Position numbers and translations under genes: made by a program
Shown: piece by piece, positions 56,938 to 64,000 of the stretch
Position numbering within the stretch: the first letter of the stretch is position 1
Layout: every line of letters starts with the position of its first letter
The notes under the pieces: generated by a model
The model's database searches: none
What the model saw: the letters and a program-made list of their open reading frames with translations, nothing else
Told to the model about the DNA's origin: nothing
From: Myxococcota bacterium
GTDB taxonomy: Bacteria; Myxococcota_C; UBA6777
Direction of reading: 5' to 3'
Length of the DNA stretch: 64,000 nt
Assembly: GCA_023150835.1 (NCBI GenBank)
Contig: JAKLKB010000013.1
Coordinates: forward strand, 1 to 64,000

Positions 56938-57929
56938 GCCTAGACAACACCCTTCACCTCGATCACCTCTGGTCCCAGATCACCACAACCATCCACGCCG
57001 CCCAACGCCTCTTGATCGCAGCACATCGTGGGCCGGATGGCGATGCGGTCGGCTCCGCCCTCGGCCTTTATGCGACCCTCCAAGCTCTCGGAAAAGACGT
57101 CACCCTCTACGATAGCGCCCCCTACCCCGAGCGTTTCGACTTTCTCCCCAACCTCCACGCCCTCACCACTTCGCTTGATCCTCACGCCCATTTTGATGCC
57201 ACCATCCTTTGCGATTGCGGCGAACTTGCCCGCGCACCCGAAGGTTTCCCTTCCCGCGAACGCCTCGGAACCTTCATCGTTCTCGATCACCACATCACCT
57301 CCGGACTCGAAGGCGATATCAACCTCAACAACCCCAATTCTCCTGCAACGGGGCTGTTGATCCTCGAACTCGCCCAGCGCCTCCATGTCCCCCTTCTTCC
57401 CGCCATCGCCAAATCCGTATACTGCGCTCTGCTCTCCGATACGGGCGGCTTTCGCTACCAAAAAACCAGCCCCGCCGCACTCCGCGCAGCAGCCGAACTC
57501 CTCGAAGCCGGCGTCGATCCTTGGGAGGTCTCTTCTGGACTCTTCGAGTCGAATCCGATCGAACGCCAGCGTCTGCTCGCTCTCTGCCTCCATACCCTCG
57601 ATCTCCGAAACAACGGCCTGATCGCGTTCCTCCACGTCACCGAAGAGATGTTCCACCAAACCAACAGCGACGCAAGCATGACCGACGGTTTTGTCAACTT
57701 TGGCCGAGGCATCAAAGGGGTCGAAGTCGCCGCCTTCTTGCGCCCCCAACCACAAGGCTGGAAAGTCAGCTTGCGCTCGCGTGGCCGTGTCAACGTCTCA
57801 GGTGTCGCAAGTCACTTCGGCGGTGGAGGGCATCAACAAGCCGCTGGCACCGTCATCCAAGGCGATCTCGAACAAGTCAAACAAGCGATCCTTCTCTCGC
57901 TCCTCCCACAACTGCAAGCCCTCACTTGA
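56934..57929 (+). CDS. nrnA: DHH-family oligoribonuclease/pAp phosphatase NrnA
   Basis: A 331-residue phosphoesterase. The N-terminal DHH domain contains AAHRGPDGDAVGSALGLY, CDCGELAR and VLDHHITSG, which supply the metal ligands. The C-terminal DHHA1 domain carries the substrate-binding GGGGHQQAAGTVI. NrnA degrades short oligoribonucleotides and removes the 3' phosphate of pAp. The ATG lies inside the rbfA stop overlap. Placement between rbfA and truB is common. Confidence 0.92.
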   Translation: MSLDNTLHLDHLWSQITTTIHAAQRLLIAAHRGPDGDAVGSALGLYATLQALGKDVTLYDSAPYPERFDFLPNLHALTTSLDPHAHFDATILCDCGELARAPEGFPSRERLGTFIVLDHHITSGLEGDINLNNPNSPATGLLILELAQRLHVPLLPAIAKSVYCALLSDTGGFRYQKTSPAALRAAAELLEAGVDPWEVSSGLFESNPIERQRLLALCLHTLDLRNNGLIAFLHVTEEMFHQTNSDASMTDGFVNFGRGIKGVEVAAFLRPQPQGWKVSLRSRGRVNVSGVASHFGGGGHQQAAGTVIQGDLEQVKQAILLSLLPQLQALT

Positions 57930-57967
57930 TCTCCACACAAAAACTCCACCTCTCGACAACGCCCACC

Positions 57968-58028
57968 CCACCGCAAAAATCATCACAACACAAACCCTCA
58001 TCCCGCCGCGAAAATCATCACCACAACC
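57968..58028 (+). repeat. Two imperfect direct repeats between nrnA and truB
   Basis: CACCGCAAAAATCATCACAA near 57969 is followed 36 bp later by CGCCGCGAAAATCATCACCA. Only two copies are seen in the 123-bp gap. It may be a small decayed tandem duplication. Confidence 0.4.
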
Positions 58029-58052
58029 CCTCACCCCAACACGGAACATCTC

Positions 58053-58967
58053 ATGGACGGCCTACTTCTTCTTGACAAACCCCAAGGTCTCACTTCCATG
58101 CAAGCGCTCGCTCGCATCAAAAAGCTTCTTCGCGCAAAAAAAGCCGGACACACGGGAACCTTGGACCCTCTCGCCACGGGGATTTTGCCGATCTGCCTTG
58201 GTCAAGCAACACGCCTCGCCCAATTCTTACTCGCAAGTGACAAACGCTATGAGGCCGAGATACTCCTTGGGATCGAGACGGATACGCTCGACAGCGAAGG
58301 GGCGATCACCCACCAATCGCCCCTTCCCACCGACCTCTCCGAAGAAAAGATCCAACACGCTCTCCAAGGCTTTTGTGGCCCCCAAGAACAAGCTCCTCCC
58401 GCCTACTCCGCGCTCAAGATCCAAGGGCAACGCGCTTACGATCTCGCTCGTGCAGGCCAAGACATCGAACTTTCCCCCCGCCCCATCGAGATCTTCTCGA
58501 TCCAGCTTCTCTCCATCGATCTCCCGCACGTCCGCTTTTCTTGCCACGTCTCCAAAGGCACCTATATCCGATCGATGGCACGCGATATCGGGCAATCTCT
58601 CGGGTGTGGCGCTCATCTAACCGCTCTGCGCCGCACGCAAACAGGCCGATTCTCCGTCGAACAAGCGCTCACCCTCCCCGCCATCCAACAAGATCCGCTC
58701 GCCGCGATCGCATCGATCCTCCCCATCGACGCGATGCTGATCGAGCTTCCAGCCCTCCAACTTTTTGACGAAGAAGCCAAACGCCTACGCCAAGGACTCT
58801 TAACTCGCGCCTTCCAAGAGCGCGTCCCTCCGCCTTCTCACAACGAGCCTCTCCCTTACCGTGCGCTCGACCCACAACAACACACCCTTGCTTTGCTCCA
58901 ACCCACCCCCTGCGGATGGACGATCTTGCGCGTTCTTGATCCATCCTCGACCACAAACACCCCCTAA
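58053..58967 (+). CDS. truB: tRNA pseudouridine-55 synthase TruB
   Basis: A 304-residue enzyme that makes pseudouridine 55 in the T-loop of tRNAs. The N-terminus MDGLLLLDKPQGLTSMQAL and the catalytic motif GHTGTLDPLATGILPIC with its Asp are diagnostic. KRYEAEILLGIETDTLDSEG and CSKGTYIRS-like HVSKGTYIRSMARDIGQSLG follow. The C-terminal ~60 residues are a short PUA-like extension. It ends the translation cluster and is convergent with the kinase gene. Confidence 0.94.
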   Translation: MDGLLLLDKPQGLTSMQALARIKKLLRAKKAGHTGTLDPLATGILPICLGQATRLAQFLLASDKRYEAEILLGIETDTLDSEGAITHQSPLPTDLSEEKIQHALQGFCGPQEQAPPAYSALKIQGQRAYDLARAGQDIELSPRPIEIFSIQLLSIDLPHVRFSCHVSKGTYIRSMARDIGQSLGCGAHLTALRRTQTGRFSVEQALTLPAIQQDPLAAIASILPIDAMLIELPALQLFDEEAKRLRQGLLTRAFQERVPPPSHNEPLPYRALDPQQHTLALLQPTPCGWTILRVLDPSSTTNTP

Positions 58968-58995
58968 CCACCCTCCCATCGACTTCTTCGAAAGT

Positions 58996-61791
58996 TCACT
59001 CAGACGCCCGTTCGCGTTGGCGCGAAGCCAAGGATTGCGCCTGCAAAAACGCTCGGGTCGCCTCGTCATTCTTCTTTTGCGCTTTAAGGATGTAGGCCAA
59101 TTGATGAAACAACGACGGATCTTGAGGCGCAAGCGCGATCGCTTCTTTGAGCACTTTTTCGGCGCGGATGTAGTTCCCCTGCTGCCCGAGGGCTGTACCC
59201 AAATTGAAGTACGGAGAAACATCCAACGGATCGAGCTGGATCGCTTTCAAAAAAGCCTCCTCAGCTTCTCGATAACGTCGTTGCCGACCCAAGATGATCC
59301 CGAGTTCGTTGTGATACACCGACTTGTTTGGGGAAAGCTGGATCGCCTTTAAGAAAGCCTCTTCGGTTTCGAGCAAGCGATCCTGTTTGCCAAGCGCAAG
59401 ACCAAGGTTGTAATACGATCCCGCTCGCTGAGGTTGAAGCCGGATGCTCTCTCGAAACACTTCTTCGGCCTCTCGATAGCGGGCCTGCTTGCCGAGAATG
59501 ATGCCTAAATGAAAGTAGGGGGCCGGATCGCTTGGGTTTTTGCGAACAGCTTCGCGAAAAACAGCCTCCGCTTCGGGCAGTTTCCCAGAAGCCACCAACC
59601 CCATCCCACGCTCTTTAAAACGTTGCGTCTCGATCGACAACGGTTCCTCGGGCCTTTCGACCTCCTGTGAAAGTACTGCGATCGCGGTAGAAGAGGCGCT
59701 GCGTCGGCCATTTTGGACGGAAGGTAGCCCGCCGCCCGTCCCTCCCGACGTCGGCGAAAAACTGGGCAATGGATGAGCGCTCGAAGATGCCCGATTACCC
59801 GTATTTTGCGCAGTTCCTGAAGACGCCCGACTGCCCGAATTCGTAGCATCCGACGAAAGCGCCCGACTGCCCGAATTCGTAGCATCCGACGACGGCACCC
59901 GACCACCCGTATTCGGAGCAGCCCCCGCAGACGCCCGATGATTCGAATTCAACGCCCCCCCCGCAGAAGGTGGATGGGCCGGCGCTTGTCCAGAGGCCGA
60001 AAGAACGGGCAACACGGACGAAGAAGCGGCTGCAGCTTGTTGACCTTCGGGCGTTGGCAAAAAATGAAACGGGATCTCATCCGAATTATCGTGCTCGTTG
60101 GATGCCCTCGCAGAGGCGGGGGCGTCCGAGGGAGCATGCTCTGGCGCAAGAGGCTTTGCGTCATCAAAAACAGGCGGCGAAGGCCGAAAGATCGTCTCAT
60201 CGTCGTCTTGCGGCTCGTTGCGCAACATCGCCGCCAACGGATGACCCGCAAAGGGGTCCATCTGCAAACGCAAAGACGCCAGCAAATCCTCTTCTTCGAC
60301 GACTTGCGTTTCCTCCGAGCGAGAGGCAGACAATCGCCGCTGAAGCCCTCGACGCTCCGCCGAAGTATCCTCTTGGGGAACCATCCGAACGGCTGTCTCT
60401 TCGGTGGTTTGGAGGGGAATCGACTGATAGCGCACCCTTGTCTTGTCTTCGTTTTCGTCTGCGTCATCAAGCGCCAACGCCGCTTCGACAGGATCTCCCT
60501 CTGCCTGCCACGGATCGAGATCCAAGTTCGTTTGCAAAGGTTGACTCAAGCGCCGCTGCCACGAAGATGTCACCGCATAATCGCGCACCACCGTCTGATC
60601 TTCGGCTCCCGCATCCATAAACAGCACAGCGGTATCCTCTTCGTCTTCGGGCTGCAAGGCGATCTCAGGAACCACCCAAGGCAAGGCACGCCCCGCCTCC
60701 CCAAACACCGAATCTTCCGCGTGTCTTGGCCGAAGCCGCGACGACACCGCTTCGCCGATCTCTGCCGACGAAATCGCCCGCGCCTCTTGTCCGCCTGAAA
60801 CATCGACCGCAACAGAACGATTTCCCTGCTCCATCAAGGCCGAGGCATCGACATGAATCAAAGAGGCTTCATCCGAATCCTGCGAAACTTGCGAAAGCGC
60901 CGAAAGATCCGGCACAGATCCAAGCTGCTGCTCGATCGGCATATCTCGCAACGCCACGCACTCCAAAAAAGCGGCCTTGAGATCTTCCCACACCTCAAGA
61001 GCGCTTGCATAACGCGCTGCGGGTTCTTTCGCCAACAAGCGACTGACGCATGCTTGCAGACTTGGACTACAACGACGATCCGGGATATCGGGCGGGGGTT
61101 GGTGCAGGTGCATCTCCATCAACGCAAATCGCGAGGGTGCATGAAACGGTGGGCGCCCCGCCAACATCTCAAACAAGATAATCCCAAACGAGTAAAGGTC
61201 CGTCCGATGGTCCAGATCGGGATCTCCCTTGATCTGCTCGGGGGACATATAGTACGGCGTCCCCAACGAAAACCCCGGTCGTGTCAAGTTCATCAACGAA
61301 GAATCGTTTTCCATGTGATTTTTGGCGATCCCAAAATCAAACAGCTTGACCTGCGGGTTTTTGTCGCTGTCTTTGGTCACCATTACGTTGGACGGCTTGA
61401 GATCGCGGTGGATAAAGTGCCGTGTGTGGATAAAGTCCAGCGCAGAACACAACTGCTCGCAAACATCGCGGATATACCCCAGCGATAGCGGAAAATCTTG
61501 CTCGATGGCTTGCTTGAGCGTACGCCCCTCGACGTACTCCATCACGCAGTACGACAACCCATGCTCGTCCTGCCCAAAATCCAAAACGTGTACAATGTTG
61601 GGATGCTGTAAACGCGCAAGACTCCGTGCTTCCGAACGTAAGCGCGCAGACTCCCCTCCCCGCGTCAAGATCTTGATCGCGACCGTCTTGCCCAACGTCG
61701 CGTGTTCGGCTTCATACACTTGGCTGAATCCGCCCTCTCCCACTTTTCGTTTCAGCAGATAACGATTGTCTAACAACGACTGCTTTTTCAT
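58996..61791 (-). CDS. Ser/Thr protein kinase with C-terminal TPRs
   Basis: A 931-residue eukaryotic-type kinase if started at the ATG at 61791; an in-frame GTG at 61836 is an alternative. The glycine loop is GEGGFSQV (18-25), the catalytic lysine Lys40, the catalytic loop HRDLKPSN (128-135) and the metal motif DFG (152-154), followed by GTPYYMSPEQ, so it should be active. Residues ~300-700 are acidic, Ser/Ala-rich and disordered, with a 12-residue NSGSRASS-type repeat (DNA ~59785-59950). The last ~220 residues are about five TPRs (PYFHLGIILGKQARYREAEE). No membrane helix is seen. It is a typical myxobacterial signalling protein. Confidence 0.9.
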   Translation of the reverse strand: MKKQSLLDNRYLLKRKVGEGGFSQVYEAEHATLGKTVAIKILTRGGESARLRSEARSLARLQHPNIVHVLDFGQDEHGLSYCVMEYVEGRTLKQAIEQDFPLSLGYIRDVCEQLCSALDFIHTRHFIHRDLKPSNVMVTKDSDKNPQVKLFDFGIAKNHMENDSSLMNLTRPGFSLGTPYYMSPEQIKGDPDLDHRTDLYSFGIILFEMLAGRPPFHAPSRFALMEMHLHQPPPDIPDRRCSPSLQACVSRLLAKEPAARYASALEVWEDLKAAFLECVALRDMPIEQQLGSVPDLSALSQVSQDSDEASLIHVDASALMEQGNRSVAVDVSGGQEARAISSAEIGEAVSSRLRPRHAEDSVFGEAGRALPWVVPEIALQPEDEEDTAVLFMDAGAEDQTVVRDYAVTSSWQRRLSQPLQTNLDLDPWQAEGDPVEAALALDDADENEDKTRVRYQSIPLQTTEETAVRMVPQEDTSAERRGLQRRLSASRSEETQVVEEEDLLASLRLQMDPFAGHPLAAMLRNEPQDDDETIFRPSPPVFDDAKPLAPEHAPSDAPASARASNEHDNSDEIPFHFLPTPEGQQAAAASSSVLPVLSASGQAPAHPPSAGGALNSNHRASAGAAPNTGGRVPSSDATNSGSRALSSDATNSGSRASSGTAQNTGNRASSSAHPLPSFSPTSGGTGGGLPSVQNGRRSASSTAIAVLSQEVERPEEPLSIETQRFKERGMGLVASGKLPEAEAVFREAVRKNPSDPAPYFHLGIILGKQARYREAEEVFRESIRLQPQRAGSYYNLGLALGKQDRLLETEEAFLKAIQLSPNKSVYHNELGIILGRQRRYREAEEAFLKAIQLDPLDVSPYFNLGTALGQQGNYIRAEKVLKEAIALAPQDPSLFHQLAYILKAQKKNDEATRAFLQAQSLASRQRERASE

Positions 61792-61991
61792 CCAAAAAAA
61801 AACCTTGCTCCAAAAAAACGACCTCTTGCGCTTCACAAGCGGCGTCTACATTAGCAAGAGAACGATCATTGCGTCAACACAAGACAGCGCGTTTCACTCG
61901 GACACGACACACGCCCCTACGCCCTTCCTACCGAAAACACGGGCCGGATTGCCATCGACGATCCCCACCTCCCCATCCCTCACCGAAACCT

Positions 61992-62145
61992 CTTCAACCT
62001 GTCGGCGTAGATATCCTTCATGCTTCTGAGCAGCCGATGTCGATATCCTTCCACGCTCCGCGTTGCCAACGCCAAAACAACGCATACCTTCGATCAACCG
62101 ATGTGGATATCCTTCCACGCTCCGCGTTGCCAACGCCAAAACAAC
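61992..62145 (-). repeat. Duplicated 3' end of the MATE gene
   Basis: The 48 bases at 62098-62145, within the last codons of the MATE gene, recur at 62034-62081 with one mismatch (both contain CGATATCC or GGATATCC, then TTCCACGCTCCGCGTTGCC). The period is 64 bp. A weaker partial copy (TAGATATCCTTCATGCT) lies near 62007. Confidence 0.8.
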
Positions 62146-63680
62146 AACACCCCCACCAACAAGATATACAACACCGCCCCCCACCAAGCCCCGATTACTC
62201 CCCCCCCCATCCATCGCCCCAACAAGTAGACCAGCGGTACAAAAAAGCCCCAACTGGCCGCGATCATCAGCCACATCGGATACGTTGTATCTCCCGCGCC
62301 GCGCAATGCACCCGTTGCAGCCATGCCCAAAGCATCGAAGATCTGAAACAACCCTGCCATCAAAAACAGCGTCGTTCCAAGCTCTACAACACTTGGCTCT
62401 CGGTTAAACAACAACATCACCTCCCGACCAAACACCGCAAAGATCAACGCCATCACGCCCATATACAACATCGCCAGTTTGATCGCCGAAAATCCGCTGC
62501 GTTCTGCATCTTCTTTTCTTCTTGCGCCGATGTATTGGCCCACAAGCGTTGTCGCAGCAATAGAGATCGCAACACCCGGCATAAACGAAAGGTGCAGCAT
62601 CTGAAGCACGATGTGATGCGCCGCCAAAGCCTTCTCTCCAAAATGCGCAACAAACGCCGTAAACACCGTCCACGAACCCGTTTCCAACACCCACTGCACA
62701 CCAATCGGCAGACCCACCGCACTCAAACGGCCCAGCTCTCGCCCTTGAAAAGACCACGCACGAGTCCGATAACGCCTATGTACCCGAGGACTCCAATAAA
62801 CCCACAAGTACAACATCAACCCCAACATCTGCGCGAGGTTGGTTGCGTGCGCCGCACCTGCCGCACCCATCGCAGGGATCGCTCCCCATCCAAAGATGAA
62901 GACGTAGTTAAAAGGCACGTTCAAAAATACGATCAAAAAAGAAACGTACATCGGTGTGCGCGTGTCGCCTGTACCGCGCAAAAACGACACCACCGAAAAA
63001 CTCGCGCAAGCCAAGATCCCGCCCCACAAACGCACCGAACTGTACGCCATCGCGGGCTCCGCAAGCGACGCCTTGGTCCCTGCCATCGAAAGCATCCACG
63101 GTAGCAAGGGCTGGAATGTCAACAGCAAAAGACCCGATCCCACCGCGATCATCAGACCGTAGTTGGCGTAACGCCCTGCTTCATGAAAGGACCGCTCGCT
63201 GTCTTTTGGATCAGCGCCTTCTTGTTGGGCGGATTCTTTGCCCTCACCTTCTTTTTGCGAAACAAACGTCGACACGCCGTTGATCACGCCAAAGAAAAAC
63301 GAAAACAACACCCACACCAACATATTACCTAAACCGACCGCTCCTTGCGCCGCCGTAGAGACATACCCCATAAACCACGTGTCGACGATCCCCAACAAAG
63401 ATTGCGCCATCATTGAAAGCACCACAGGATACGCCAACACAACGATCTCTCGAAACCCTCCAGCTTCCGCACTCTCCATCGAGGCGGAGGACGCTTTTTT
63501 GGGCGAACTTCCGCCGCCGCTTGGTGGAGCGCCGCCTTGTCTGCCTTCAGACGAGGACTCTACGATGCTTGTCTCGACGGGCAAAGAAGATGATCTTGGA
63601 AGCTCGTCGTGCGGAACAGGCGGATGTTCCTGAAAAAAACGCTTTGAATTACGCCGTTCACGCGGCGATGATGTAAGCAC
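62094..63680 (-). CDS. MATE-family multidrug/sodium efflux transporter
   Basis: A 528-residue membrane protein with likely GTG start at 63680, five bases after GGGAGG. Residues 1-~70 are a Ser/Pro-rich cytoplasmic extension. Twelve helices follow in two six-helix halves, with family landmarks VLSMMAQSLLGIVDTWFMG, FLRGTGDTRTPMYVSF and GALRGAGDTTYPMWLM. MATE proteins export cationic drugs or metabolites using Na+ or H+ gradients; the substrate is unknown. Its end is duplicated downstream. Confidence 0.9.
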   Translation of the reverse strand: MLTSSPRERRNSKRFFQEHPPVPHDELPRSSSLPVETSIVESSSEGRQGGAPPSGGGSSPKKASSASMESAEAGGFREIVVLAYPVVLSMMAQSLLGIVDTWFMGYVSTAAQGAVGLGNMLVWVLFSFFFGVINGVSTFVSQKEGEGKESAQQEGADPKDSERSFHEAGRYANYGLMIAVGSGLLLLTFQPLLPWMLSMAGTKASLAEPAMAYSSVRLWGGILACASFSVVSFLRGTGDTRTPMYVSFLIVFLNVPFNYVFIFGWGAIPAMGAAGAAHATNLAQMLGLMLYLWVYWSPRVHRRYRTRAWSFQGRELGRLSAVGLPIGVQWVLETGSWTVFTAFVAHFGEKALAAHHIVLQMLHLSFMPGVAISIAATTLVGQYIGARRKEDAERSGFSAIKLAMLYMGVMALIFAVFGREVMLLFNREPSVVELGTTLFLMAGLFQIFDALGMAATGALRGAGDTTYPMWLMIAASWGFFVPLVYLLGRWMGGGVIGAWWGAVLYILLVGVLLFWRWQRGAWKDIHIG

Positions 63681-63888
63681 GACAACCTCCCATACGATCT
63701 GCCGCACGCCCAAGCCCACACCAACGTATGCGCCCGTCCTACGGCAACCAACAAAAAACAACCCTGCAAATCTTGAAGATATCCGATGCGTTCATGCTCC
63801 CCCAAACACCCGACCTCTCCTCCTCAGAAACCTGCTTCGCCCCAACGCGGCGGCCTACGAGAAACGGCTCTCCAATAAAAATAGTTCT

Positions 63889-64000
63889 TTAGTGCGTGCT
63901 TCGGTATTCTTGGATCGCCTCACCCAAAAGGCGCATCGCTCGCTGCAACGCTTCTTCTTTTAATACATAAGCGATGCGGATCTCGTTGCGCCCCAAACCC
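63889..64000 (-). CDS. C-terminal end of a class I/II aminotransferase (partial)
   Basis: The last 36 codons of a minus-strand gene enter from the right edge, ending GLGRNEIRIAYVLKEEA, LQRAMRLLGEAIQEY and RSTH before TAA. NEIRIAYV followed by a helix of the LxxAMxxLxEAL type is the usual C-terminus of fold-type I pyridoxal-phosphate aminotransferases of the aspartate/alanine group. The catalytic lysine lies outside the window, so substrate and exact family cannot be judged. Confidence 0.75.
   Translation of the reverse strand, partial: GLGRNEIRIAYVLKEEALQRAMRLLGEAIQEYRSTH

Overview
The window most resembles the chromosome of a myxobacterium-like (Myxococcota / former Deltaproteobacteria) organism of moderate GC content. 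This is inferred from gene families, not from a marker-gene tree. The clues are two large envelope proteins with CNGxDDDCDGxxDE (MopE-type) motifs, PEGA-domain proteins, a Ser/Thr kinase fused to TPRs, Cys-rich lipoproteins with propeller-like C-termini, an orphan type III secretion export gate with an LcrH-type TPR protein, and a variant Lgt. No rRNA, tRNA, CRISPR array, prophage or insertion sequence was recognised.

Layout. (1) 0.5-6.1 kb: two tandem paralogous MopE-motif/propeller proteins on the minus strand. (2) 6.3-16.5 kb: a minus-strand transport block, transcribed malK-like, small membrane protein, malE, malF, malG, then two nucleoside-type permeases and a PEGA protein. Both maltose-type permeases carry large N-terminal additions; the one on MalF looks like a Cache-type sensor fold. 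(3) 17-29 kb: a PEGA membrane protein, valS, several small envelope or unknown proteins, an ABC1/UbiB-family kinase, two outer-membrane barrel candidates and hpt. (4) 29.3-34.1 kb: a 1607-residue membrane protein that reads as a degenerate SIR2-like domain, a membrane anchor, a degenerate NACHT/STAND domain and HEAT-like repeats. (5) 34-46.6 kb: a divergent acyl-CoA dehydrogenase, sctV-like and sycD/lcrH-like genes, lipoproteins, an Lgt-like enzyme and a His-rich repeat protein. (6) 46.8-59 kb: dnaK, then the canonical translation cluster rimP-nusA-ylxR-infB-ylxP-rbfA-nrnA-truB, preceded by a rimP-leader-like hairpin. (7) 59-64 kb: a Ser/Thr kinase-TPR protein, a MATE transporter and the last codons of an aminotransferase.

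Repeats are the second theme. A ~118-bp structured element occurs four times, each about 30-50 bp downstream of the stop codon of a minus-strand gene and always in the same orientation. A second dispersed element occurs as one inverted copy and one three-unit array. At four genes a tandem array begins inside the last codons and runs downstream. Several proteins (IF-2, NusA, the kinase and the His-rich protein) carry in-frame tandem repeats. Many likely start codons are TTG or GTG; these were chosen where a good Shine-Dalgarno sequence sits at the right distance.
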